From: Pseudomonadota bacterium
GTDB taxonomy: Bacteria > Pseudomonadota > Alphaproteobacteria > Rhodobacterales > Rhodobacteraceae
DNA length: 38,472 nt
NCBI GenBank assembly: GCA_021845805.1
Contig: JAJZVD010000031.1
Location: forward strand, 1-38,472
Reading direction: 5' to 3'
Shown here: positions 24,334 through 33,219 of the stretch, piece by piece
Position numbering within the stretch: the stretch's first letter is position 1
Layout: each line of letters begins with the position of its first letter
Program-made: the position numbers and the translations under genes
Notes under the pieces: generated by a model
The model's input: the letters and a program-made list of their open reading frames with translations, nothing else
Told to the model about the DNA's origin: nothing
Databases searched by the model: none

Positions 24334-25665
24334 TCAGACGTAATCCGCTCGGCTCAGCCCGTACTTCGCCATCTTCTCGTTCAGCGTCCGCCGCGGCAGG
24401 CACAGCTCCTCCATCACCGCGACGATCGAGCCCTTGTGGCGCCGCATCGTGTTGTCGATCAGCATTCGTTCAAAGGCATCCACATAGTCCTTCAGCGGCT
24501 TGCCCTCGGTGGTCAGCGCGGGCGCCGCGGCCTCGTTGTCGGCCATCAGCAGCGAGGCGATGGTTCCGGTGCCGCGGCGGTTCTGCAGCACCGCGCGTTC
24601 GGCGATGTTCACCAGTTGGCGCACGTTGCCGGGCCAGGGCGCCTGCAGAAGCTGGGCGGCCTCCTGCGCGGTCAGTTGCGGCGCCTCGCAGCCGTATTCC
24701 TCGGCGAACTGTTCGGTCATCCGGGTGAAGAGCGTCAGGATGTCCTCGCCGCGGGTGCGCAGGGGGGGCAACTGGATCTTCAGCGCAGCCAGCCGGTAGT
24801 AGAGGTCGGGCCGCAGCGTCTCTTCCAGCGTGCGGTCGGGCGCGTGTTCGTTGCAGATGGCGATGATGCGGGTTTCGGGCGGGGTGCCCTGCTCGTTGAT
24901 CTGGGTCAGCAGGCGGGCCTGCAACCCCTGGCTCAGCGCCTCGATATCCTCAAGGCACAGCGTGCCGCCGCGCGCCTCTTCCACCAGCGGCAGGCCGCCG
25001 CCCTCTTCCGCCGGGCCGAACAGCCGCTGCGCCAGCGTGTCTTCGGAAAAGGCCGCGCAAGAGATCGTCACGAACTTGCGCCCCGCGCGCGGGCCCACCG
25101 CATGCAGCGCATGGGCCACCAGCGTCTTGCCGGTGCCGGTCTCGCCGTCGATCAGCACATGTCCGTCGGCCTGCCCAAGATCAAGGATATCCTCGCGCAG
25201 CCGCTCCATCACCGCCGAGGTGCCGATCAGCTTGCGCATCAGCACCGTGCCGTCGCTCAGTTCGCGGCGCAGCGCGCGGTTGTCCAGCGTCAGCCGCCGC
25301 GCCTGCGTCGCGCGCTTGGCCAGTTCGGTCATCCGGTCGGGATTGAAGGGCTTTTCCAGAAAGTCATAGGCGCCAAGCCGCATCGCCTCGACCGCCATCG
25401 GCACGTCGCCATGCCCGGTGATCATGATGACCGGCAGAGTGGAATCCATGCTCATCAGCCGCTTGAGGAAGGTCATGCCGTCCATCCCCGGCATCCGGAT
25501 GTCGGACACCACGACGCCCGGATATTCCGCGCCGATCACCTTCAGCGCATCCTCGGCGCTGCCGAAGGCCTCGGTGTCGAACCCCGACAGTGCCAGCCAC
25601 TGGCTGATCGACTGCCGCATGTCCTGTTCGTCGTCGACGATCGCAACCTTCATCGCCCGCGCCAT
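24334..25665 (-). CDS. DctD-like response regulator with an AAA+ domain lacking GAFTGA
   Basis: NtrC-family regulator, 443 residues, paired with the sensor kinase just upstream. The receiver has Asp11/Asp12, phosphoacceptor Asp55 (VVVSDIRMPG) and Lys105. The AAA+ domain has Walker A GETGTGKT (174-181). Its GAFTGA loop, needed to touch sigma-54, is absent: the LFG-to-GGTL interval is 15 residues (PAEEGGGLPLVEEAR), six fewer than usual. Walker B reads GGTLCLED, with the acidic pair Asp-Glu swapped to Glu-Asp. LRPDLYYRL and the sensor-II WPGNVRQL remain. A Fis-type helix-turn-helix ends it (VMEELCLPRRTLNEKMAKYGL). It probably acts on sigma-70 promoters, as shown for GAFTGA-less NtrC of Rhodobacter capsulatus. 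GAGG overlapping the kinase stop supports the start. Confidence 0.9.
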   Translation of the reverse strand: MARAMKVAIVDDEQDMRQSISQWLALSGFDTEAFGSAEDALKVIGAEYPGVVVSDIRMPGMDGMTFLKRLMSMDSTLPVIMITGHGDVPMAVEAMRLGAYDFLEKPFNPDRMTELAKRATQARRLTLDNRALRRELSDGTVLMRKLIGTSAVMERLREDILDLGQADGHVLIDGETGTGKTLVAHALHAVGPRAGRKFVTISCAAFSEDTLAQRLFGPAEEGGGLPLVEEARGGTLCLEDIEALSQGLQARLLTQINEQGTPPETRIIAICNEHAPDRTLEETLRPDLYYRLAALKIQLPPLRTRGEDILTLFTRMTEQFAEEYGCEAPQLTAQEAAQLLQAPWPGNVRQLVNIAERAVLQNRRGTGTIASLLMADNEAAAPALTTEGKPLKDYVDAFERMLIDNTMRRHKGSIVAVMEELCLPRRTLNEKMAKYGLSRADYV

Positions 25666-25673
25666 TCAGAACC

Positions 25674-27440
25674 TCACTCTGCTGCTTCGACTTCCTTGGT
25701 CAGGATGGGAAGCTGAACCTCGAACACCGCGCCGCCGCCTTCGGCATTGTGGGCCGTCAGCCGCCCGCCCAAGTCCTTGACGATGCCGGAAGAGATGGCA
25801 AGCCCCAGCCCCACGCCCTCGCCGGGCTTCTTGGTGGTGTAGAACGGCTCGAAAAGCTGTTCGAGATTCTCGATCCCGTGGCCGTTGTCGCGCACCGTCA
25901 GCGTGGCCGTCTCGCCCGCCGACAGCAGGATGTCGATCTGCGGCTGGGCCACCTGCTTGGTGGCATCAAGCGCGTTGCGCAGCAGGTTGATGATGACCTG
26001 TTCAAACCGGATGCGGTCGGCCATCACCATCACCGGCGCGCGCGGCAGGGCGCGGGTGATCTTGACCGCGCGGGTCTTCAGTTGCGGCTCCATCATCGAC
26101 AAAGCCGTTGAAACACAATGCCTTGCGTCCACCGGCTCGAACGATTGGCCGCCCTTGCGGGCATAGGACTTCAGTTGCCGGGTGATCGCGCCCATGCGGT
26201 CGATCAGGTCGTCGATCCGCTGGAAGGACGACAGCGCCTCTTCCACGCGCTTGCGCTGCAACAGAAGCCGCGCGCCCGCCAGATAGGTCTTCATCGCCGC
26301 CAGCGGCTGGTTCAGTTCGTGGCTGACGGCAGCGGCCATCTCGCCCAGCGCGGCCAGTTTCGAGGATTGCGCCAGCGTCTGTTCGGCCACGGCCAGGTCT
26401 TTCTGCACCTTCTCGCGCTCGGCGATTTCCCGCTGCAAACGGACGTTCAACTGGCGAAGCTCCGCCGACTCGCGCTGGAACAGCGCCGACTGCGACAGCG
26501 CCCGGCGCGACAGGATGTAGAAGGTCAGCGCCAGCAGGATGGCAAAGCCCATGATCTCCAGCGCCAGCACCGCGTTCACCTGCTCGCGGATCGAATCGTA
26601 GCGGGTGAACGAGGTCAGCTTCCAGCCCCGGAACGGGATGGCGGCGGTGTTCTTCATCACCGCCAGACCGCGCAGATAGGCGTCGGGCCGGTTGCGCGCC
26701 CAGTCCGAAGTGACGTTCCACGCCCGTTCGATGGCCGAGGGCGCATCGCGCACCGCCAGCGCCTCTTTCAGCGGCAGCCCGCGCCAGCGCGGCTCGGTCG
26801 ACAGGATGATCTGCCCCTCGCTGTCGGTGGCCACCACCGCGTCGGAAAAGCCCGCCCAGCTGCGTTCGTACTTGCTCAGGTCCACCTCGACCACGATGAC
26901 GCCGATGGTGGCGTTGTTCTGCGTCATGCTGCGGGAATAGGTGAACTCGAACCCGCCGGCATCGCGCGGGTTCACCGTGAAGACCGAATCCTTGGACCGC
27001 TGCGCCTCGAGAAAGGCGGGCGCGCCCTTCAGGTTCACGCCGATCCGATTGCGGTCGGTCGCCGCCACCACCCGCCCGTCGGCATCCAGCAGAAGGATCG
27101 AGGCCGCGCCGATCTCCGATTGCAGCGAGATCAGCCGCGCCGAGGTATTGGTGAAATCGGTCGAGCTCAGCGCGTCGATCAGTTCGGGGTCGCGCGACAG
27201 CAGAAGCGGCACCACCGAGGTGCGCTGCAACTCGCTCATCACGTTGCCGGAATAAAGCGCAAGCCGCAGGATGGCCCGGTTGCGCGTGGTCTCGGTAAAG
27301 CGCGCGGTCAGCACGTCGTTGGTCATCCAGACCACGGCGATGCCCAGAAGCACCAGCGCCGATACGACGATCCGCACCACCCAGCGCGCGCGGCGGGTGG
27401 AATCACGGGGCGGGTCATCCAGGGTGGAGGCTGCAGTCAT
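25674..27440 (-). CDS. DctB-like sensor histidine kinase
   Basis: Inner-membrane kinase, 588 residues. TM1 (about 21-40) and TM2 (about 291-310) bracket a roughly 250-residue periplasmic sensor with the double-Cache layout of DctB, including ILLLDADGRVVAATDRNRIGVNL and DAVVATDSEGQIILSTEP. A coiled coil (about 317-360) leads to the H-box AVSHELNQPLAAM (phospho-His374), then NLLRNALDATKQ, DNGHGI and GEGVGLGLAISSGIV. It lies eight bases upstream of the DctD-like regulator. DctB proteins sense C4-dicarboxylates to control TRAP or DctA uptake; no dctA or dctPQM is in the window, so the ligand is inferred only from family. Confidence 0.92.
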   Translation of the reverse strand: MTAASTLDDPPRDSTRRARWVVRIVVSALVLLGIAVVWMTNDVLTARFTETTRNRAILRLALYSGNVMSELQRTSVVPLLLSRDPELIDALSSTDFTNTSARLISLQSEIGAASILLLDADGRVVAATDRNRIGVNLKGAPAFLEAQRSKDSVFTVNPRDAGGFEFTYSRSMTQNNATIGVIVVEVDLSKYERSWAGFSDAVVATDSEGQIILSTEPRWRGLPLKEALAVRDAPSAIERAWNVTSDWARNRPDAYLRGLAVMKNTAAIPFRGWKLTSFTRYDSIREQVNAVLALEIMGFAILLALTFYILSRRALSQSALFQRESAELRQLNVRLQREIAEREKVQKDLAVAEQTLAQSSKLAALGEMAAAVSHELNQPLAAMKTYLAGARLLLQRKRVEEALSSFQRIDDLIDRMGAITRQLKSYARKGGQSFEPVDARHCVSTALSMMEPQLKTRAVKITRALPRAPVMVMADRIRFEQVIINLLRNALDATKQVAQPQIDILLSAGETATLTVRDNGHGIENLEQLFEPFYTTKKPGEGVGLGLAISSGIVKDLGGRLTAHNAEGGGAVFEVQLPILTKEVEAAE

Positions 27441-27485
27441 CCTGTCAATCTACGCGCCGCGCCCCCCCGCCTCAAGCCGCGCGGG

Positions 27486-28154
27486 TCAGGCCGCGACAAA
27501 GGCCCCGGCGAGCGAGCGGAAAAGCACCGAACCGTCGGTGCCCCCCTGATCGGCCGACACGCAGCGTTCTGGGTGCGGCATCATGCCCAGCACCCGGCGG
27601 TTGTCCGACAGGACGCCCGCGATGTCGCCCGCCGAGCCGTTGGGGTTGTCCAGGTAGCGGAAGGCCACGCGGTCTTCCGCCTCAAGCCGCGCAACCAGCG
27701 CGGCATCGGCGGTATAGTTGCCGTCATGATGCGCGATCGGCACCGCGATGGCGGCCCCCTTGGCCCAGCCCGCGGTATAGGCGCTGTCGGCGGTCGCCAC
27801 GCTCAGGCCCACGGTGCGGCAGACGAACTTCAGCCCCGCGTTGCGCATCAGCGCGCCGGGCAGCAGGCCCATCTCGGTCAGCACCTGAAAGCCGTTGCAG
27901 ATCCCCAGCACATAGCCGCCGCGCCCGGCATGGGCCACCACCGCCGCCGCGATGGGCGAACGCGCGGCGATGGCGCCGCAGCGCAGATAGTCGCCGAAGC
28001 TGAAGCCGCCGGGAATGCCCACCACATCGGTGCCCGCGGGCAGCGCGGTGTCCTTGTGCCAGACCCGTGCCACCTCGAACCCTGCGGCGGCAAAGCCATC
28101 GGCCAGGTCGCGGTCGCAGTTCGAGCCCGGAAAGGTGATGACGGCGGCTTTCAT
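27486..28154 (-). CDS. purQ: Phosphoribosylformylglycinamidine synthase subunit PurQ
   Basis: Glutaminase subunit of the multi-part FGAM synthase (PurL/PurS/PurQ), supplying ammonia in de novo purine synthesis. The class I glutamine amidotransferase triad is visible: nucleophile Cys86 in [10 protein letters not shown], and His194-Glu196 in MMPHPE. The N-terminus [16 protein letters not shown] is characteristic. Start at 28154 has GAAGGAG nine bases upstream, while the longer frame to 28235 has no ribosome site. It is the last gene in the pur run, separated from purS by an alcohol dehydrogenase gene. Length 222 matches the family. Confidence 0.97.
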   Translation of the reverse strand: MKAAVITFPGSNCDRDLADGFAAAGFEVARVWHKDTALPAGTDVVGIPGGFSFGDYLRCGAIAARSPIAAAVVAHAGRGGYVLGICNGFQVLTEMGLLPGALMRNAGLKFVCRTVGLSVATADSAYTAGWAKGAAIAVPIAHHDGNYTADAALVARLEAEDRVAFRYLDNPNGSAGDIAGVLSDNRRVLGMMPHPERCVSADQGGTDGSVLFRSLAGAFVAA

Positions 28155-28272
28155 GGCGCGGCGCTCCTTCGGTTGGGGATGCGTTCCCCTAGCGCAAAGC
28201 GGCCCCGCGTTCCAGCGCCGCGCCGCCGTGCGCACGAATTTTCTGCGAAAATTCGGGACCGGCGGCGGGCCG

Positions 28273-29313
28273 TCAGGCGGTCAGGTCGGTGATGACGGCC
28301 ACGCCCGGCGGGGTCGGGCCGTCAAAGGCCGCAAGTTCGGCCGAGGCCGCCGACAACGCGACCCGCCGCGCGACCAGCGGCGCAAGGTCGACCCGGCCGG
28401 TGGCCAGCAGCGAAAAGAGGCCGGGATAGCGCCAGCCGGGCATGCCGCGGGTGCCGTAAAGCGCAAGCTGGCCGGAATAGACCAGATCCATCGGCAGGCG
28501 CATGGTCGTGTGCGCGCCCGCGGGCATCCCGATCTGCACCATCCGCCCCCGCTTGCGCAGGCTGCGCAGCGCCGCGACGGTGGTGGTCTCGATCCCCAGC
28601 GCCTCGATCGCCACATCGGCGCCGCCGCCGGTCAGCGCGCGCACCGCCTCGGCCGCGTCGCCCTCGGCCGCATTCACCACCGCATCGGCGCCAAGCGCCG
28701 TGGCATAGGCAAGCTTTTCGGCCACCACATCCACCATTGCCACCCGCGCGCCCATCGCCCGGCCCAGGATCAGCGCCGACAGGCCCACGCCCCCTGCCCC
28801 GTGCACCACCAGCCATTCGCCCGGCGCCAGCGCTGCGCGGTCGGTCAGCGCGTGCCAGGCGGTCGTGACGCGGCAGCCCATCGCGGCGGCCACGGCCGGG
28901 TCCATCCCTTCGGGCAGGCGGGCGAGGTTGGCATCGGCATGGGGCACGGCCACGAATTCCGCGAAGGCGCCGGGGGCGTTGAAGCCGGGCAGCACCTGCG
29001 TGCGGCAGATCGTCTGGTGCCCCGCGCGGCAATCCGGGCAGGCCCCGCAGGCCAGGATGAAGGGCGCGATCACCCGGTCACCCACCCGCCAGCCGGTAAC
29101 CAGCGGCCCCACCGCCTCGACCACGCCGCAGTATTCATGGCCCGGGACATGCGGCAGATCCACCGGATCGGCGCCCGACCAGGCGTGCCAGTCGCTGCGG
29201 CAGATGCCGCAGGCCAGCACCCTGAGCACCACGCCATCGCGCGGGCAGGCCGGGTCCGCGACCGCGCCGATCTCCAGCGGGGCGCGAAAGCCGGTCAGCC
29301 GCGCGGCGCGCAT
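28273..29313 (-). CDS. Zinc-dependent alcohol dehydrogenase, MDR superfamily
   Basis: Medium-chain NAD(P)-dependent alcohol dehydrogenase, 346 residues, substrate unknown. The catalytic zinc ligands are Cys38 ([10 protein letters not shown]) and His59-Glu60 (GHEYCGVVE). The structural zinc site [15 protein letters not shown] has Cys89, 92, 95 and 103. The nucleotide fold has [19 protein letters not shown]. The gene starts one base after the purS stop and is followed by purQ after 118 bases, so it is probably transcribed with the purine genes although its function has no obvious connection. It looks like an accessory gene inserted between purS and purQ, or a gene driven by that operon for its own reasons. 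Confidence 0.93.
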   Translation of the reverse strand: MRAARLTGFRAPLEIGAVADPACPRDGVVLRVLACGICRSDWHAWSGADPVDLPHVPGHEYCGVVEAVGPLVTGWRVGDRVIAPFILACGACPDCRAGHQTICRTQVLPGFNAPGAFAEFVAVPHADANLARLPEGMDPAVAAAMGCRVTTAWHALTDRAALAPGEWLVVHGAGGVGLSALILGRAMGARVAMVDVVAEKLAYATALGADAVVNAAEGDAAEAVRALTGGGADVAIEALGIETTTVAALRSLRKRGRMVQIGMPAGAHTTMRLPMDLVYSGQLALYGTRGMPGWRYPGLFSLLATGRVDLAPLVARRVALSAASAELAAFDGPTPPGVAVITDLTA

Positions 29314-29314
29314 C

Positions 29315-29554
29315 TCAGGCGATCTCGACGGTGTATTTCTCGATCACGGTATTGGCCAGCAGCCGCTCGCACATCGCGCGCACCTCGGCCTCGGCGGCGG
29401 CGCGGTCGGTGGCGGTCAGATCCAGTTCGATCACCTTGCCCTGCCGCACGGCCTCGACGCCGGAAAAGCCCAGCGTGCCAAGCGCGTGGCGCACCGCCTC
29501 GCCCTGCGGATCGAGGACGCCATCCTTCAGCATGACATGGACGCGGGCTTTCAT
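29315..29554 (-). CDS. purS: Phosphoribosylformylglycinamidine synthase subunit PurS
   Basis: Small subunit that links PurQ and PurL in FGAM synthase. The 79-residue product MKARVHVMLKDGVLDPQGEAVRHALGTLGF is diagnostic: the beta strand, DGVLDPQG motif and VRQGKVIEL are all standard. The ATG at 29554 was chosen over a longer frame to 29707 that reads into purC. It follows purC by 11 bases. The purL partner is not in the window. Confidence 0.95.
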   Translation of the reverse strand: MKARVHVMLKDGVLDPQGEAVRHALGTLGFSGVEAVRQGKVIELDLTATDRAAAEAEVRAMCERLLANTVIEKYTVEIA

Positions 29555-29565
29555 CGCGGGGCCTT

Positions 29566-30321
29566 TCAGTTGATCAGGGTCGGTTTGCCGGTGACAGAGA
29601 CATTGGCGGGCAGCACGCCAAGGCGGCGGGCCAGTTCGGTATAGGCATCGGTCTGCCCGGCCAGTTCCTTCGGCTGGTCGTCGGCGCCGGGCACGCGCAG
29701 ATCCCACAGGCGGCAGCTGTCGGGGCTGATCTCGTCGGCCACGATCAGGCGCTGATAGTCGCCTTCCCAGATCCGGCCGATCTCGATGCTGAAATCGGCC
29801 AGCCGGATGCCGACCCCCATCATCACGCCCGACATGAAGTCGTTCACCCGCAGCGCCAGCGCCACCATGTCATCCAGATCCTGCTGGCTGGCCCAGCCGA
29901 AGGCAATGATATGTTCCTCGGTCACCAGCGGATCGCCCAGCCGTTCGTCCTTGAAGTAGAACTCGACGATCGGGCGGGGCAGCGCGGTGCCTTCGGGAAT
30001 GCCAAGCCGGCTTGCCAGCGGCCCGGCGGAATAGTTGCGCACCACGACCTCCAGCGGCACGATCTCGACCGCGCGGATCAGCTGTTCGCGCATGTTGATG
30101 CGGCGGATGAAATGGGTCGGAACGCCGATCGCGTTCAGCCCGGTCATGAAGAATTCCGACAGGCGGTTGTTCAGCACGCCCTTGCCTTCGACCACGTCCT
30201 TGCGCTCGGTGCTGTAGGCGGCGGCGGCATCGTCCTTGAAGTACTGCACAAGGGTGCCCGGCTCGGGGCCCTCGTACAGGATCTTGGCCTTGCCCTCGTA
30301 GATCTTCTTGCGCCGCGCCAT
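29566..30321 (-). CDS. purC: Phosphoribosylaminoimidazole-succinocarboxamide synthase
   Basis: Joins CAIR with aspartate using ATP (SAICAR synthesis) in de novo purine synthesis. 251 residues, starting [18 protein letters not shown], with the ATP/substrate segments [52 protein letters not shown] and DFSIEIGRI. The start at 30321 follows GGAG with a five-base gap. The longer frame to 30471 overlaps the divergent zeta-subunit leader and is rejected. First of the visible pur genes; upstream it is divergent from the ATPase zeta subunit gene. Confidence 0.97.
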   Translation of the reverse strand: MARRKKIYEGKAKILYEGPEPGTLVQYFKDDAAAAYSTERKDVVEGKGVLNNRLSEFFMTGLNAIGVPTHFIRRINMREQLIRAVEIVPLEVVVRNYSAGPLASRLGIPEGTALPRPIVEFYFKDERLGDPLVTEEHIIAFGWASQQDLDDMVALALRVNDFMSGVMMGVGIRLADFSIEIGRIWEGDYQRLIVADEISPDSCRLWDLRVPGADDQPKELAGQTDAYTELARRLGVLPANVSVTGKPTLIN

Positions 30322-30473
30322 GTCAACTCCAAGTGGCGCGCGCCCCGGCAGGGCGCCCGCTTCGCCCCCGCTATAGGCCAACGCGCAGGTTGTCGCAAGG
30401 CGAAGCCGGACCTTGCGCAAGGCGCCCGCCGGACCCACATCTGTCACAGGATCACGAAGCCGAGAGGGCAAGG

Positions 30474-30788
30474 ATGAGCACCTTCGACGACCGCGAGAAC
30501 GCTTTCGAGACGAAATTCGCGCATGATGCCGACCTCAGGTTCAAGGCCGAGGCGCGCGCCAACAAGCTTCTGGGGCTTTGGGCCGCGGGCCTTCTGGGCA
30601 AGTCGGGGCCCGAGGCGGATGACTATGCGATGGGGGTCGTGCGGGCCGACTTCGCCGAGGCCGGGGACGAGGACGTGATCCGCCATGTCGCGGCCGATCT
30701 GGCGGGCAAGGCCGATGTCGCGGCGATCCGCGCCAAGCGCGCGGAATGTCTGGCCACCGCCAAGCATCAACTGGCCTCCGGGGGCTGA
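30474..30788 (+). CDS. F1FO-ATPase zeta subunit (DUF1476)
   Basis: Natural inhibitor of the alphaproteobacterial F1-ATPase that blocks ATP hydrolysis, first described in Paracoccus denitrificans. The 104-residue product matches the family throughout: [76 protein letters not shown]. The N-terminal intrinsically disordered segment is the inhibitory part; the rest forms a helical bundle. The start at 30474 has an AGAGGG site. It is divergent from purC (152 bases between starts) and lies upstream of bmt. The ATP synthase genes are not in the window. Confidence 0.88.
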   Translation: MSTFDDRENAFETKFAHDADLRFKAEARANKLLGLWAAGLLGKSGPEADDYAMGVVRADFAEAGDEDVIRHVAADLAGKADVAAIRAKRAECLATAKHQLASGG

Positions 30789-30857
30789 GGCCCCCGCCCG
30801 CCCCGGCCCGGCGCGCGGGTGCAGCCCCCCGGCGCCCGCGCGAACTTGTGCCGCGCC

Positions 30858-30942
30858 GCATGATCTTCATGCAGATTGCGCAATTGCCAGCCGGGCACGA
30901 CCGTGCGAGACCACGGGGCGCGCGCGGGCCCTCCGGCCCGCG
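30858..30942 (+). promoter_or_regulatory. Palindromes and hairpin upstream of bmt
   Basis: Between the zeta gene and bmt are a perfect inverted repeat GCATGA-TCT-TCATGC (30858-30872), an adjoining palindrome ATTGCGCAAT (30875-30884) and a perfect eight-base-pair hairpin CGCGGGCC-CTCC-GGCCCGCG (30923-30942) about 25 bases before the start codon. These suggest an operator and a leader hairpin. No recognised SAM or SAH riboswitch core was identified. Confidence 0.4.
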
Positions 30943-30967
30943 GCTTTCCCAGCCTGAAGGGGCCCCG

Positions 30968-31978
30968 ATGAGCGACCTGCTTTCCACCCTGCTCGCCAGC
31001 CGCGACTGGCTGATGGCCGATGGCGCGACCGGCACCAACCTGTTCAACATGGGCCTTGGCTCGGGCGAGCCGCCCGAACTGTGGAACACCGACCAGCCCG
31101 ACAACATCCGCGCGCTTTACCGCGGCGCGGTGAACGCGGGCAGCGACCTGTTCCTGACCAATTCCTTCGGCGCCAATGCCGCCCGGCTGAAGCTGCACGG
31201 CGCGCAATCGCGCGCGCATGAGCTGAACCGCGTCGCGGCCGAACTCGGGCGCGAGATCGCCGATGCCGCCGGCCGGCCGGTGGTGGTGGCGGGCTCGATG
31301 GGCCCCACGGGCGAGATCATGGCGCCGATGGGGGCGCTGACGCATGAACTGGCGGTGGAGATCTTCCACGAACAGGCCGAGGGGCTGAAGGCCGGGGGCG
31401 CCGACGTGCTCTGGGTCGAGACGATCTCGGCCGCCGAGGAATTCCGCGCCGCGGCCGAAGCGGCGCGGCTGGTCGGCATGCCCTGGTGCGGCACCATGAG
31501 CTTCGACACCGCAGGGCGCACCATGATGGGCATCACCTCGGCCACGCTGGCCGATCTGGTGGAAAAGCTGCCGAACCCGCCGATCGCCTTTGGCGCCAAT
31601 TGCGGCGTGGGGGCCTCGGATCTGATGCGGACGCTTCTGGGCTTCTTCGCGCAGGGCACCGAACGGCCGATCATCGCCAAGGGCAACGCGGGCATCCCCA
31701 AGTACCACGACGGCCACATCCACTATGACGGCACGCCGGAGCTGATGGCCGAATATGCCGTGCTGGCGCGCGACGCGGGCGCGCGCATCATCGGCGGCTG
31801 CTGCGGCACCATGCCCGAACACCTGCGGGCGATGAAGGCCGCGCTGGAGCAGCGCCCGAAAGGCCCGCGGCCCACGCTGGAACAGATCGCGGCGACGCTG
31901 GGCGCGTTTTCCTCGGCCTCGGACGGCACCGGCGACGAGGCGGGCGGCGCGCGGCGCGAACGCCGCCGGCGGGGCTGA
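30968..31978 (+). CDS. bmt: Betaine--homocysteine S-methyltransferase
   Basis: Zinc methyltransferase making methionine from homocysteine with glycine betaine as donor, 336 residues, cytoplasmic. The N-terminal barrel entry MADGATGTNLFNMGLGSGEPPELWN is typical; the zinc cysteines are in GANCGVGA and in the GGCCGTMPEHL motif near the end. A short tail rich in Arg and Gly (GGARRERRRRG) follows. The start at 30968 is preceded by GAAGGGG; longer frames to 30746 are read-through of the zeta gene. It follows the zeta gene by 180 bases and converges with dgt. The symbol bmt is used for the alphaproteobacterial betaine form; mitochondrial homologues are BHMT. Confidence 0.93.
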   Translation: MSDLLSTLLASRDWLMADGATGTNLFNMGLGSGEPPELWNTDQPDNIRALYRGAVNAGSDLFLTNSFGANAARLKLHGAQSRAHELNRVAAELGREIADAAGRPVVVAGSMGPTGEIMAPMGALTHELAVEIFHEQAEGLKAGGADVLWVETISAAEEFRAAAEAARLVGMPWCGTMSFDTAGRTMMGITSATLADLVEKLPNPPIAFGANCGVGASDLMRTLLGFFAQGTERPIIAKGNAGIPKYHDGHIHYDGTPELMAEYAVLARDAGARIIGGCCGTMPEHLRAMKAALEQRPKGPRPTLEQIAATLGAFSSASDGTGDEAGGARRERRRRG

Positions 31979-32007
31979 GCGCCCCGCCCGGCCCGGCGGC
32001 GGGCGGC

Positions 32008-33144
32008 CTAGCCGATCAGCCGTGCATGTTCCTGCAAGGCAAAGCGGTCGGTCATGCCCGCCACATAGTCGCAGACCACGCGCGCCAGCGCCGCCTCCCC
32101 CCGCGCGCGCGACACGTCGCTTTGCCATTCGGGCGGCAGCAGCGCGGGGTTGCGCAGGAACAGCGGAAAGAGATCGTCCACCACCTGCGTGACGGTCTCG
32201 CGCACCGCGACGACCGAAGGGGCGCGGTACATCCGGGTGAAGAGGAAGCTCTTGATCGTCTTCAGTTCCTGATAGAGCGGCTTGGAAAACCGGATGATCG
32301 TGGTGCCCATCGCCCGGATCTCCTCGGCGCTCCTGGGCTGCGCGGCCTCCAGCCGCTGGCGCGCCACTGCGATCACGTCCTCGACCATCACCCCGAACAC
32401 CCGCCGCAGCGCCTCGTGGCGCCGCCGCATCCGGTCGAGCCCGGGATAAAGCCGGTCCACCTCGGCGAAGGCGGGGCCGGTCAGCGGCAGTTCCATCAGG
32501 TCGGCCTCGGTAAAGAGCCCCGAGCGCAGCCCGTCATGCAGGTCGTGATGGTTGTAGGCCACGTCATCGGCCACCGCCGCCACCTGCGCCTCGGCGCTGG
32601 CATGGGTCGCGAGTTCCAGATCGAAGCCCGCGTTCACTTCGGCCAGCGCCTGCGGATAGGGCGCCTCGACCGGGCCGTTGTGCTTGGCGATGCCCTCCAG
32701 CGTTTCCCAGGTCAGGTTCAGCCCGTCGAAATCGGCGTAATGGCGTTCGAGGCTGGTCACGATGCGCAGCGCCTGCGCGTTGTGGTCGAAGCCGCCATAG
32801 GGCGCCATCAGCCGCTCCATCGCATCCTCGCCGGTATGGCCGAAGGGCGTGTGGCCCAGGTCATGCGCCAGCGCCACCGCCTCGGCCAGATCGGTATCGA
32901 GCCCCAGCACCCCCGCGATGGTGCGCGCGACCTGCGCCACCTCGATCGTGTGGGTCAGCCTTGTGCGGTAATAGTCGCCCTCGTGCTCGACGAAGACCTG
33001 GGTCTTGTGCTTCAGCCGCCGGAAGGCCGAGGAATGGATGATCCGGTCGCGGTCGCGCTGGAACGCGGTGCGGAAGGTGGAATACTGTTCACTGACCCGC
33101 CGGCCCCGGCTCTGGTCGGGGTGGCAGGCAAAGGGGGCGCGCAT
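32008..33144 (-). CDS. Deoxyguanosinetriphosphate triphosphohydrolase-like protein
   Basis: HD-domain dNTPase (Dgt-like, DUF-type alphaproteobacterial form), 378 residues, converting dNTPs to deoxynucleosides and tripolyphosphate. Metal ligands: His65 in TRLTHTIEV, His94-Asp95 in ALAHDLGHTPFGH, plus a later Asp in VADDVAYNHHDLHDG. The opening RDRDRIIHSSAFRRLKHKTQVF is diagnostic of the family. The start MRAPFACHPDQSRGRRVSEQ at 33144 fits the family. It converges with bmt (29 bases between ends) and diverges from the iron-sulfur carrier gene (start 33220). Confidence 0.94.
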   Translation of the reverse strand: MRAPFACHPDQSRGRRVSEQYSTFRTAFQRDRDRIIHSSAFRRLKHKTQVFVEHEGDYYRTRLTHTIEVAQVARTIAGVLGLDTDLAEAVALAHDLGHTPFGHTGEDAMERLMAPYGGFDHNAQALRIVTSLERHYADFDGLNLTWETLEGIAKHNGPVEAPYPQALAEVNAGFDLELATHASAEAQVAAVADDVAYNHHDLHDGLRSGLFTEADLMELPLTGPAFAEVDRLYPGLDRMRRRHEALRRVFGVMVEDVIAVARQRLEAAQPRSAEEIRAMGTTIIRFSKPLYQELKTIKSFLFTRMYRAPSVVAVRETVTQVVDDLFPLFLRNPALLPPEWQSDVSRARGEAALARVVCDYVAGMTDRFALQEHARLIG

Positions 33145-33219
33145 GGGTCTGCCTGTTCTTGTCGTCCTGTCCCGCGAAGCCTATATGGGATCAGCGTTCC
33201 GAAGGATACGGTGTTTCCC

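Noticed and set aside
30789-30967. Possible SAM or SAH riboswitch before bmt
   Set aside because: Palindromes and one hairpin are present, but none of the conserved cores of SAM-II, SAM-V or SAH riboswitches could be matched by eye.
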